From WRDS01 sp964492775 (GTDB lineage Bacteria; Actinomycetota; Coriobacteriia; Anaerosomatales; PHET01), in NCBI GenBank assembly GCA_964492775.1, contig CAZBLH010000002.1:1-64000 (forward strand): a stretch of DNA of 64,000 nt, in the 5' to 3' direction. Positions 56,653-64,000 of the stretch are shown piece by piece. The first letter of the stretch is position 1. Each line of letters opens with the position of its first letter. The position numbers and the translations under genes were made by a program. The notes beneath the pieces were generated by a model. That model was not told where the DNA came from, did no database searches, and was given only the letters and a program-made list of their open reading frames with translations.

Positions 56653-57858
56653 CTATAGCGGTGCGCGTGTGATGTAGCGCAGCGTGAGGTCGGGCTCGCC
56701 CTCGATGCACACCTCGAGAGTGTCGCCGGGCAGTAGCAGTTGCGGGCGCTCGGGGTAGACCTCGTCTGCCCAGAGCCCGAGCGGCAGCTTCTTGACCTCG
56801 GCCTGATGCTCGCCCCCGTCTGGGCGCGTGAGAAGCTCGCTCACCGTTCCCGCAGAGGCCTCGAGTAGCGTGCCGGTCCGAGCGTCGAAGGCAGCACCCC
56901 ACGCCTGCACGCCGAGGCCACGTGCCTGCGCCTGAGCTTCGTCGGTGAGTGCCCGATTGAGGCTGCCGAGCCACTCGGCCGGTGAGCCTGAAAGGCCGAT
57001 GGCCGCCGACGCAAGCATGCACGCCGATGTCGGCACCTCGTCTGCCCCTGGTGTTGGGGCGAGGACCAGAAGTCGCACCGGCGTCTCATCGGGCTCCGAG
57101 TGCTCGAAGACGAAAGCGGCGCTCCCCGACACCTCAATATCAGCGACGAGCACGCTCTCTGCATCGCGGCCGCCTTCCTCACGGCTTGCACCAAGCGCGC
57201 GGATGCAGAGCGCTTCTCGACGGCTTGCCGTGTCGGTCTCGGCAGCGTCATCGCGGTCGGAAGCGGCATTGCGCTCGTCGCGCTCGGTCGCAAGCGCGAC
57301 AGCAATCACGGTAGCGATAGAGGTGAGGGCGGCGCGGTCCGCTGGGTCGAAGCGCACCGGCGCCGACCACTGCAGCGTGAGCACTCCGATCGGCTCACCC
57401 GCATAGATCAGAGGCAAGGTCGCGTAGGAATGCGCGGCGATCTGGTCGCGCCAGCGCGAGGTCGAGCCGGTACGGCTGTTGGAGTCAGGAGCGTGGATCG
57501 CACCGACGAAATGCGGCTTGCGCTCCGAGAAGACCTGCGCCGCCTCCAGCGATGAGTCGAGCTCGATCGGCGGCATGTCTCGGACGAGTGCGTCGTAGCG
57601 GCCACTGCTTGCGTGCGGCACGAGCGCAACCGCTCCGCCGTCGAGGGTCTGGACCGCGTGGACGTTGGCTCCGCTGGTGTCCAGCTCCTGGGCAAGCAGC
57701 TCGAGTAGCCGAGCCACCGATTCAGGGCCTGGAATCGCCTCGGCTAGGTGCTCGAGCACGGCGTGAAGGGCATGAGTGAATCCGTCACCAGAAGACCTCA
57801 CAACAGTGAGGCCTTCACCCTGACGCTTGCACGCGCTGTCCTCGGGGTACGTGACCAT
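56653..57858 (-). CDS. GAF-domain protein with a degenerate SpoIIE/PP2C-like domain
   Basis: 401 residues. A GAF-like domain spans about 40-195 (SVARLLELLAQELDTSGANVHAV and SYATLPLIYAGEPIGVLTLQW). The second half follows the line of PP2C/SpoIIE phosphatases: WGAAFDARTGTLLEASAGTVSELLTRPDGG aligns with the usual segment before AGHPP, and KLPLGLWADE and LLLPGDTLEVCIEGEPD with the final PLG and GDxLxLYTDG. The metal-binding acidic residues are missing or shifted (LVLAPTPGADEV replaces a DVSGHG; CIEGE replaces YTDG). It is therefore probably a pseudophosphatase or sensor. It converges on the second wall-protein gene. Confidence 0.72.
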   Translation of the reverse strand: MVTYPEDSACKRQGEGLTVVRSSGDGFTHALHAVLEHLAEAIPGPESVARLLELLAQELDTSGANVHAVQTLDGGAVALVPHASSGRYDALVRDMPPIELDSSLEAAQVFSERKPHFVGAIHAPDSNSRTGSTSRWRDQIAAHSYATLPLIYAGEPIGVLTLQWSAPVRFDPADRAALTSIATVIAVALATERDERNAASDRDDAAETDTASRREALCIRALGASREEGGRDAESVLVADIEVSGSAAFVFEHSEPDETPVRLLVLAPTPGADEVPTSACMLASAAIGLSGSPAEWLGSLNRALTDEAQAQARGLGVQAWGAAFDARTGTLLEASAGTVSELLTRPDGGEHQAEVKKLPLGLWADEVYPERPQLLLPGDTLEVCIEGEPDLTLRYITRAPL

Positions 57859-57990
57859 TCGAGCTCTCTGCTGTCGGCTGACGGTCTACGTTCACAATGC
57901 ACCATTATTACACGGGTCTATAGCGTGAAGCGCACGGGCGTGTGGGAGAATCGAAGAGAAGCGAAGACGCGGAGCGGAGGAGGAACAGTG

Positions 57991-59406
57991 ATGCCGAGAC
58001 AGGCTGACATCCGGTTCGGTACGGACGGGTGGCGTGCCGTCATCGCCGATGACTTCACGTACGAGAATCTCCGCCGCGTGGCGGATGCCACCGCCAGGGT
58101 CTTCGCCACCGACCACCCCGGTGGCACCGTGCTCGTAGGGCACGATACGCGTTTCGAGGCGCCCGCGTTCGCTCGCGCTGCTGCCGAGGTGCTAGCGGTC
58201 CACGGTCTGCGCGTAAAGGTCACCGATCGCCACATCCCGACTCCTGGGCTCTGTTGGTCTGTGGCGCAGGACGATGCCGCTATCGGTGGAGTCGTTCTGA
58301 CCGCAAGCCACAACCCTGCGCCCTACCTCGGCTTCAAGATCAGGATGGCTGATGGTGGCGCTTCGCCCGTCGCTTTCACAGACCGCGTGGAGGCCGAGAT
58401 CCGTGCTGAGGTGCCGGCGCCGGCGGGAGACGCTGGGTACGAGGTCGTCGATCTTGTCGGCCCGTATCTCGCAAGCCTTCGGGGACTTGTGGACGCCGAA
58501 GCAATCGCCTCGGCCGGCATGCGCGTGGTCGTCGATCCGCTGCACGGCGCGGGTCGCGAGTACCTTGCCGACGTGCTGCGCGAGTTCGGCATCGAGGTCA
58601 CCGAGATCCACGGCGAGGCGAACCCGGGCTTCGGCGGGCTGCATCCCGAGCCCATACCGCCGCATATCGACAGGGCGGCGGCCGCGGTCGTATCTGGCGC
58701 GTACGATGCTGGCTTCGTCACCGACGGCGATGCCGACCGCATCGGCGCGATCGACTCCGCCGGCAGGTTCGTGAACCCGCACAGGATCATCTGTCTGGTG
58801 GCGCGACACCTCGTCGAGGACAAGGGGATGACGGGTCGCATCGTGAAGACCGTCTCGACGTCGGTGCTAGTGGACCGACTCGCCACTCACCTGGGCGTCG
58901 AGGTCGTGACGACTCCGATTGGCTTCAAGTGGATCTACGACGAGATGCTCGTTGGCGACGTCCTGATCGGCGGCGAAGAGTCCGGCGGGATTGGAATCCC
59001 CGCTCACGTGCGAGAGCGTGACGCACTGCTGATGGCGCTCATGCTTGCCGAGATGATGGGGCAGCGCAAGAAGTCCCTCGGCGAGCTGGTTGATGAGTTG
59101 CTCGCCGTGACGGGTCCGATGGAGTACAGCCGCTACGACATGCGGCTGGCTCCCGGTGTCGATATGGCGGCGCTCAAGGCCGCGCTCCCAAGTATCAGGC
59201 GCGAGGAGGTCGCAGGGCTGCCGGTGCTCGCACATGTGACCCTCGATGGAATCCGCTTCAACCTACCCGACGATGCGTGGCTCCTGTTGCGCGCCTCAGG
59301 CACCGAGCCGCTCGTGCGCGTGTACGCGGAAGCTCCCTCGGCCGGCGTAGTTGACGACCTGCTCGCGGCAGGCCGCGCCATTGTCGACGCGCTGGCCGCA
59401 GAGTAG
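57991..59406 (+). CDS. Phosphoglucomutase/phosphomannomutase family protein
   Basis: Alpha-D-phosphohexomutase of 471 residues, moving phosphate between the 1 and 6 positions of hexoses. It has IRFGTDGWRAVIADDFT at the start, the catalytic phosphoserine loop LTASHNPAPYLGFKI, the metal loop DGDADRIGAID, the sugar loop GGEESGGIGI and the phosphate-binding RASGTEPLVRVYAE. Whether glucose, mannose or glucosamine is preferred is not readable; either product would feed galU or manC. The frame is open upstream, but ATG 57991 with GGAGGAGGA six bases before it is clear. The 132-base divergent gap upstream contains AT-rich promoter-like sequence around 57900-57925. Confidence 0.93.
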   Translation: MPRQADIRFGTDGWRAVIADDFTYENLRRVADATARVFATDHPGGTVLVGHDTRFEAPAFARAAAEVLAVHGLRVKVTDRHIPTPGLCWSVAQDDAAIGGVVLTASHNPAPYLGFKIRMADGGASPVAFTDRVEAEIRAEVPAPAGDAGYEVVDLVGPYLASLRGLVDAEAIASAGMRVVVDPLHGAGREYLADVLREFGIEVTEIHGEANPGFGGLHPEPIPPHIDRAAAAVVSGAYDAGFVTDGDADRIGAIDSAGRFVNPHRIICLVARHLVEDKGMTGRIVKTVSTSVLVDRLATHLGVEVVTTPIGFKWIYDEMLVGDVLIGGEESGGIGIPAHVRERDALLMALMLAEMMGQRKKSLGELVDELLAVTGPMEYSRYDMRLAPGVDMAALKAALPSIRREEVAGLPVLAHVTLDGIRFNLPDDAWLLLRASGTEPLVRVYAEAPSAGVVDDLLAAGRAIVDALAAE

Positions 59407-59412
59407 CCGCGC

Positions 59413-60534
59413 ATGCGCATCACCATGATCAGCAAGCACTACCCGCCTCATCTCGGCGGCATCGAGTTTCACGCTCGCGATCTCGCCGAGGCGCTTGTGG
59501 CGCGGGGTGAGCAGGTGCGCGTGATCGTGGCGAACGAGTCGCCCGAGCGCGTTGACGAGACGATCGAGGGCGTAGAGGTCATCAGGTTGCCTCGGCAGTT
59601 CGGTGTCTCATCCGCACCAGTGGCCTTCAGCACGGCGGCCGAGATCCGCCGGGCCTCGGCCGACACCGACGTCTTTCACCTGCACTTCCCGAACCCTTGG
59701 GGAGAACTCTCGTGGCTCCGAGCGAACACCGGCGTCCCGACCGTGGTCACGTACCACAGCGATATCGTGCGGCAGCGCGCGGGACTTGCAGCCTACCGGC
59801 CATTCGCCGAGCGTATGCTCGACCGCGTGGATGCGATTATCGCCTCCTCTCCCGACATGGTGGAGCACTCGGAGTTTCTTGCTCCGCGTGCCGAGAAGTG
59901 CCGAGTGGTCCCGTTCGGCATCCATGTCGAGCGCTACGCGGCAACGCCCGAGGTCGAGGCCCGCGCGGCTGCACTCAGGGCAGAGCACTCGAATCGCAAG
60001 ATAGTGCTCTTCGTTGGGCGACTCATCTACTACAAGGGCGCCGACGTCCTAGTGCGCGCTATGGCCACCGTGGACGCCGATCTGGTTGTGATCGGCAGAG
60101 GACCGCTGGATTTCGAACTCCGCCGGCTCGCGTCAGACAACGGAGCCCTTGAGCGCATCCGGTTTCTGGGACCGCAGTCGGACGATGAGCTTGTCGCCTG
60201 GTACCACGCCGCCGACGTGTTCTGCCTGCCGAGCGTGGCACGGACCGAGGCGTTCGGGCTCGTGCAGCTCGAGGCGCACGCATCCGGCACGCCGGTCGTC
60301 TCCACGCGGCTCACCACGGGGGTCCCGTTCGTGAACCAGGATGGGGTGTCGGGGCTGACCGTTCCTCCGTCGGATGTCGCCGCTCTGGCGGCTGCGCTCA
60401 ACCGGCTGCTCATCGACGACGAGCTTCGCCTTCGCTTGGGCGCGCAAGCGCGCGAACGGGCTGTGCGCGACTTTTCAATCGAGCGGATGGTCACAGACAC
60501 GCTCGGCATCTACCGAGAGGTGACCGGGGACTAG
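59413..60534 (+). CDS. GT4-family glycosyltransferase
   Basis: 373 residues with the full GT4 pattern: MISKHYPPHLGGIEFHARDLAEAL, the substrate-cleft LHFPNPWGEL and VVTYHSDIVRQRAG, VLFVGRLIYYKGADVLVRAM, and the donor-site SVARTEAFGLVQLEAHASGTPVVST with E-x7-E. The resemblance is to mannosyl- or glucosyltransferases, with no way to choose from sequence alone. It follows the mutase gene by six bases and precedes the sugar-phosphate transferase by one, so it probably adds an early sugar to the lipid-linked unit. Confidence 0.92.
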   Translation: MRITMISKHYPPHLGGIEFHARDLAEALVARGEQVRVIVANESPERVDETIEGVEVIRLPRQFGVSSAPVAFSTAAEIRRASADTDVFHLHFPNPWGELSWLRANTGVPTVVTYHSDIVRQRAGLAAYRPFAERMLDRVDAIIASSPDMVEHSEFLAPRAEKCRVVPFGIHVERYAATPEVEARAAALRAEHSNRKIVLFVGRLIYYKGADVLVRAMATVDADLVVIGRGPLDFELRRLASDNGALERIRFLGPQSDDELVAWYHAADVFCLPSVARTEAFGLVQLEAHASGTPVVSTRLTTGVPFVNQDGVSGLTVPPSDVAALAAALNRLLIDDELRLRLGAQARERAVRDFSIERMVTDTLGIYREVTGD

Positions 60535-60535
60535 G

Positions 60536-61912
60536 ATGCCGAAGTCACGCTTCATAATCCTGTCGATCATCCTTGACGCCGTGCTGGTGAACGCGGGTTT
60601 CGTTCTGGCGTTCGCAATCCGGTTCGGCGGTCGGCTCCCTGCATTCAACTTCGAGCCATACCTGGTGCTGGCCCCGCTCGTGACCATCGTCTACCTCGTC
60701 GTGGGCTACATCAACGACCTCTACACGCCGGAGCGGACCGAGAACCTGTGGGCGGTCACCCGGGCCGTGCTCTCCACGGTGACGATCGGCACGCTGCTGT
60801 TCTCGGCGATTGCGTTCTTCGCCGGTCCTGCATTCAGCTCGATCGCCCGTATCGCGATTCTGCTTTCGCTTCTGACCGTCAGCGCGTTGCTCATCTCCTG
60901 GCGGTTTCTGTTCCTGCGGTTCACCTCGATCACCTGGCCCGAGCAGCGGGTGCTGCTTCTCGGCACCGGTCCGCTCGCGTGCGAACTCGCGACCGAGCTC
61001 GACCGGCGCGCGAACTGGGGCTATCGCGTGGTCGGCTACGTGAGCGCGGGCAACTGCCCGGATGAGCCCGCCGCCGGCGAGACCCTCTGCGGCTTCCCCA
61101 TCCTCTCGGCGGAGGATGGGTTGACGCGCGTCATCAGGGAGCATCAGGTCGATCGCCTGATCGTGGTGAGCCCTGTCGCCATACGCGAGCTCGTCGAGGA
61201 TCTCGTGCTGGCACGCGAGATCTCGGTTACCGTGGACGTGGTTCCCCAGCTATATGAGGTCTTCATCGGGAGCATGGACAGCATGGTGGGCGACATCCCG
61301 CTGATGCAGATCACGCGCAAGAGCACGCCCGCGTGGTTCGTGACCGCCAAGCGGATGATAGACATCGTCGCTGCCATCCTGCTGCTTATCGTCCTCAGCC
61401 CCGTTCTTCTGATCGCTTCGGTCGCAATAATCCTGACGATGGGCCTACCCATCATCTACCGGCAGGAGCGAGTGGGGCGTGACATGCGCGTGTTCCGAAT
61501 CCTCAAGTTCCGTACGATGGTGCGTGACGCCGAGAAGCACTCGGGACCGGTATTTGCGGACGCGGAGGACGAGCGAGTAACCCCGGTGGGCCGGATGCTG
61601 CGCCGTACGCGGATCGATGAGCTTCCGCAGCTCGTCAACATCCTGCGCGGCGAGATGAGCTTCGTGGGCCCCCGGCCTGAGCGCCCGCACTTCGTCGAGC
61701 AGTTCCTGAAGGAGATACCGGGGTATCACGAGCGGTTCCGCGTGCCGCCAGGCGTGAGTGGGCTTGCGCAGGTGATGGGCGGATACGCAACGACGCCGGA
61801 GCGAAAACTCAAGTACGACCTCATATACATGTACCATCAGTCCTTGGCGATGGATGCGCAGATCGTGATGGAAACGCTCCGGGTGGTGCTAACCGGCCGA
61901 GGCGCCCGCTGA
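60536..61912 (+). CDS. Undecaprenyl-phosphate sugar-phosphate transferase (initiating glycosyltransferase)
   Basis: Polyisoprenyl-phosphate hexose-1-phosphate transferase of 458 residues. Four N-terminal membrane helices (to about 125) come first, then a CoA-binding-like Rossmann domain (VLLLGTGPLACELATELD). Another membrane segment at about 285-305 (DIVAAILLLIVLSPVLLIASV) starts the catalytic domain, which has KRMIDIVAA, RVGRDMRVFRILKFRTM, RRTRIDELPQLVNILRGEM and GPRPERPHFVEQF. It loads the first sugar phosphate on undecaprenyl phosphate. The sugar is not determinable. It is coupled with the GT4 gene and the ligase/polymerase gene. Confidence 0.94.
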   Translation: MPKSRFIILSIILDAVLVNAGFVLAFAIRFGGRLPAFNFEPYLVLAPLVTIVYLVVGYINDLYTPERTENLWAVTRAVLSTVTIGTLLFSAIAFFAGPAFSSIARIAILLSLLTVSALLISWRFLFLRFTSITWPEQRVLLLGTGPLACELATELDRRANWGYRVVGYVSAGNCPDEPAAGETLCGFPILSAEDGLTRVIREHQVDRLIVVSPVAIRELVEDLVLAREISVTVDVVPQLYEVFIGSMDSMVGDIPLMQITRKSTPAWFVTAKRMIDIVAAILLLIVLSPVLLIASVAIILTMGLPIIYRQERVGRDMRVFRILKFRTMVRDAEKHSGPVFADAEDERVTPVGRMLRRTRIDELPQLVNILRGEMSFVGPRPERPHFVEQFLKEIPGYHERFRVPPGVSGLAQVMGGYATTPERKLKYDLIYMYHQSLAMDAQIVMETLRVVLTGRGAR

Positions 61913-61926
61913 GAGGATCGAACCGA

Positions 61927-64000
61927 GTGGCGAAGTCGACACATTCACGGCCCGCATCGGCTGCGAAGAACGCATCCCGGCAAGGGCCCGCGACCAAGGT
62001 CGGCGCCCCGGGCCTTGGCGCGACCGGCTATGAGCTGATGCCGCTCGGCGAGAAGGTTGCCTGGGTCTCCCTGCACGCCCTGCTGTTCCTGGTTCCACTT
62101 GCCGTGTCGAACCTCAACTTCTTCCGCATCGCCGGCGTACTTCCGATCACCTTTGACCAGTTCGACATCGTGAAGCTGTTCACGATGCGCGCCTGCACGC
62201 TCATAGGCCTCGCGGGCTGGGGAGCAAACGTCCTATTGCGCGGGGGGAAGATCCGGCTCACGAAGGTGGACCTGCTCGTCCTCGGGTTCTTGGCGTGGGT
62301 CGGTCTCACAACGGTGACATCCATCCATTGGCCGACGGCGATCTTCGGCAAGTACCGGAGATTTGAGGGCCTGATCTCGTTCGTCAACTATGCGGCCGTC
62401 TTCTTCCTCACCGTGCAGTTGGTGGATCGCCGAGAGCGCATGCTGTCTCTTGTCCGCACACTCTTCTTCTCGGGCTCGATCGTCATGCTCTACGGGGCAC
62501 TGCAGTATCTGGGCATCGAGCTCATCCCGTATGGCACGCTGCCGTTCGAGGCGCGCCGTTCGTTCGCCACGTACGGCAACCCCGACCTTCTCGGCGGATT
62601 CCTCATGTTCATGCTGCCGATTTCGGTCACACTCGCTCTTTCCGAGCAGCGCGTGGCATGGCGGACGGCGTACTGGATCGGTGCGGTGCTCACAGCGATC
62701 GTGACGATCACCGCCTTCACGCGCAGCGCGTGGGTGGGCGGTACCGTTGCTGTGGTAGTCCTGCTTGTGATGGCGTACCGGCAGAAGGTCAGACTCCGCC
62801 GAGAAGACCTGGTGATGGCAGGCCTTGCCGTCGCAGTCGCAGCGGGCATCGTCGTGCGCAGCCTCTCGGCTCCCTCCGAGGTCATGAACTTCTTCGCCCG
62901 CATCAAGTCCATCTTCGAGTTCGGCGAAGGTAGCGCGCTTACTCGCTTCCAGATCTGGGACGCGGCGCTGCAGGCGATCAAGGAGCGCCCGATTCTCGGA
63001 TTCGGCGCCGATACCTTCCGGCTCGTGTTCCCTCGCTTCAAGCCCGCCGCTTATGTTGCTGCCGCCGGATACTTGTCCGTTGCCGACAATGTGCACAACT
63101 ACCCCCTGCAGCTCGCGAGCGCCTTGGGCATTCCCGGAGTGCTCCTGCTGTACGCCCTGTTCGTGTGGGTACTCGTGATCTCCTTCGGGCGCGCGTTCGC
63201 GACGAAGGGGCCCGAGAGCGGCAACATCGTCTACTCGGGCCTGTGGGCGGCGGTGGTCGGCTACATCGTGCACCTGTTCTTCGGCTTGTCCGTCACCGGC
63301 ACGACCGTGCTGCTGTGGCTCGTGTTCGGGCTCCTGCTCGCCCCAGGCGCGCGGACCGTCGAGTTCAGGGGGGTCGAGTCAGCAGCCCGTGGACTGGTAG
63401 CGGGGCTCGCCGTCGCGCTTGCGAGCGTGCTGTTCATCGGCAACGCGGTCTACCTCTACGCAGACCACTACTACCTTCTGGCGCGGCTCGGCTCGGCCGA
63501 TCCTGCTGTGCGCGTCGAGAACGCCCAACGGGCTGTCGCGCTCAATCCCTTCAACGACATCTACCGTGCCGAGGTGGGGCTCGCCTTCATCGACCAGGGT
63601 TACGCGCACCTCAGCGCCGTGACGAGCGACCCGAACGCAGCGACAGCGGCGTACGACTCGTTCCTGCAGGCAGAGCGGTCCCTGATCGAGACGATCGAGT
63701 TCGTTCCGCCCGAGTACGACAACTACGTCTTTCTTGCCAACCTCTACAACACGATGGGGGAGTACTTCGACTCGGCGTACTTCGAGGACGCGAAGCGGAC
63801 GGCTCAGCAAGGCATCGAGGTGGAGAAGTACGGCCCGGCAATCCGCACCGAGTACGCGCGGGCGCTGGCTGCCACCGGTGATCTCGAGGAAGCCGTCAGC
63901 CAGCTCGAGTACGCGGTCGGACTCGACCCGGCGTACGGCCAGGGGGCGCTGATCCTCTCTCAGCTGTACGAGACATCGGGCGACTTGGAGATGGCGCTCG
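61927..64000 (+). CDS. O-antigen ligase/polymerase-like membrane protein with TPR tail (3' end outside window)
   Basis: Open to the end of the window with 691 codons visible. After a basic N-terminal tail come about 12 membrane helices (first VAWVSLHALLFLVPLAVSNL). A large outside loop of the Wzy_C/O-antigen ligase family includes SALTRFQIWDAALQAIKERPILGFGADTFR and DNVHNYPLQLASALGIPGVL. From about residue 520 there are TPR repeats (ENAQRAVALNPFNDIYRAEVGLAFIDQG and ARALAATGDLEEAVSQLEYAVGLDPAYGQGALIL). Wzy_C with TPR is common in surface polysaccharide ligation or polymerisation. GTG 61927 has GAGAGG ten bases upstream. Confidence 0.9.
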   Translation, partial: MAKSTHSRPASAAKNASRQGPATKVGAPGLGATGYELMPLGEKVAWVSLHALLFLVPLAVSNLNFFRIAGVLPITFDQFDIVKLFTMRACTLIGLAGWGANVLLRGGKIRLTKVDLLVLGFLAWVGLTTVTSIHWPTAIFGKYRRFEGLISFVNYAAVFFLTVQLVDRRERMLSLVRTLFFSGSIVMLYGALQYLGIELIPYGTLPFEARRSFATYGNPDLLGGFLMFMLPISVTLALSEQRVAWRTAYWIGAVLTAIVTITAFTRSAWVGGTVAVVVLLVMAYRQKVRLRREDLVMAGLAVAVAAGIVVRSLSAPSEVMNFFARIKSIFEFGEGSALTRFQIWDAALQAIKERPILGFGADTFRLVFPRFKPAAYVAAAGYLSVADNVHNYPLQLASALGIPGVLLLYALFVWVLVISFGRAFATKGPESGNIVYSGLWAAVVGYIVHLFFGLSVTGTTVLLWLVFGLLLAPGARTVEFRGVESAARGLVAGLAVALASVLFIGNAVYLYADHYYLLARLGSADPAVRVENAQRAVALNPFNDIYRAEVGLAFIDQGYAHLSAVTSDPNAATAAYDSFLQAERSLIETIEFVPPEYDNYVFLANLYNTMGEYFDSAYFEDAKRTAQQGIEVEKYGPAIRTEYARALAATGDLEEAVSQLEYAVGLDPAYGQGALILSQLYETSGDLEMAL

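Noticed and set aside
1..64000. CRISPR array, insertion sequence, prophage or integrase
   Set aside because: No regularly spaced repeats, transposase or integrase motifs were seen; the only tandem repeat is the two-copy coding repeat at 31171-31218.

Overview
The window is a 64-kb piece of a high-GC chromosome with dense, overlapping operons, many GTG/TTG starts and genes mostly on the + strand. The gene content suggests an anaerobic or facultative actinobacterium near the class Coriobacteriia: two CW_binding_2 cell-wall proteins, a cytochrome c maturation (Ccm) cluster with a CxxxY-type CcmE, an AhbD/NirJ-like radical SAM haem enzyme, and a non-hydrolysing epimerase plus Wzx/Wzy-like polysaccharide locus. 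The taxonomic placement is an inference from gene content; no phylogeny was run. I saw no CRISPR array, insertion sequence, integrase or origin.

Layout. (1) 1-3.1 kb: 3' end of ftsH, a terminator, then a GAF sensor kinase with its NarL-type regulator. (2) 3.2-16.1 kb: a cofactor island with folate (folE, folP, folK fused to a DUF2007-like domain), pantothenate (panBC), NAD (nadABC), a DedA protein, biotin (birA and bioY with a clear BirA operator), an OmpR/PhoR-type two-component pair on the minus strand, and coaX. (3) 16.1-17.7 kb: a small putative HTH regulator behind an operator-like palindrome, coupled to a protein of the family often labelled quinate 5-dehydrogenase. (4) 17.8-33.7 kb: cytochrome c maturation and haem synthesis (ccmE, F, A, B, C, D, a HemX-like protein, a siroheme-branch dehydrogenase, an SDR, hemA, C, D, a tRNA-Ala gene, hemB, an AhbD-like enzyme, hemL). 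(5) 33.8-34.8 kb: a hemerythrin-like protein and an iron-permease-family protein. (6) 34.8-64 kb: a surface polysaccharide and cell-wall locus with sugar-nucleotide genes (galU, two wecB, manC, a phosphohexomutase), a GGDEF-EAL protein, an ABC exporter, six GT4 and one GT2 glycosyltransferases, a Gfo/Idh oxidoreductase, two CW_binding_2 proteins, a GAF/degenerate PP2C protein, an initiating sugar-phosphate transferase and a truncated O-antigen-ligase/TPR protein.

How it fits together. Region 4 makes haem precursors and delivers haem to c-type cytochromes. The absence of ccmG/H/I and the CxxxY CcmE match the simplified Ccm variant known from Desulfovibrio and other anaerobes. The most interesting unexplained signal is regulatory: hemA and ccmE share a promoter-leader module (TAGAAT, six bases, then GTTCAGG, followed by an AGC-bulge-helix-GCT pairing that differs in sequence but keeps its form). 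The hemA leader also holds three interleaved perfect inverted repeats and a 52-codon reading frame that ends inside the start of hemA. This could be an undescribed haem-related regulatory RNA or leader-peptide system, but the case rests on two sequences in one genome.
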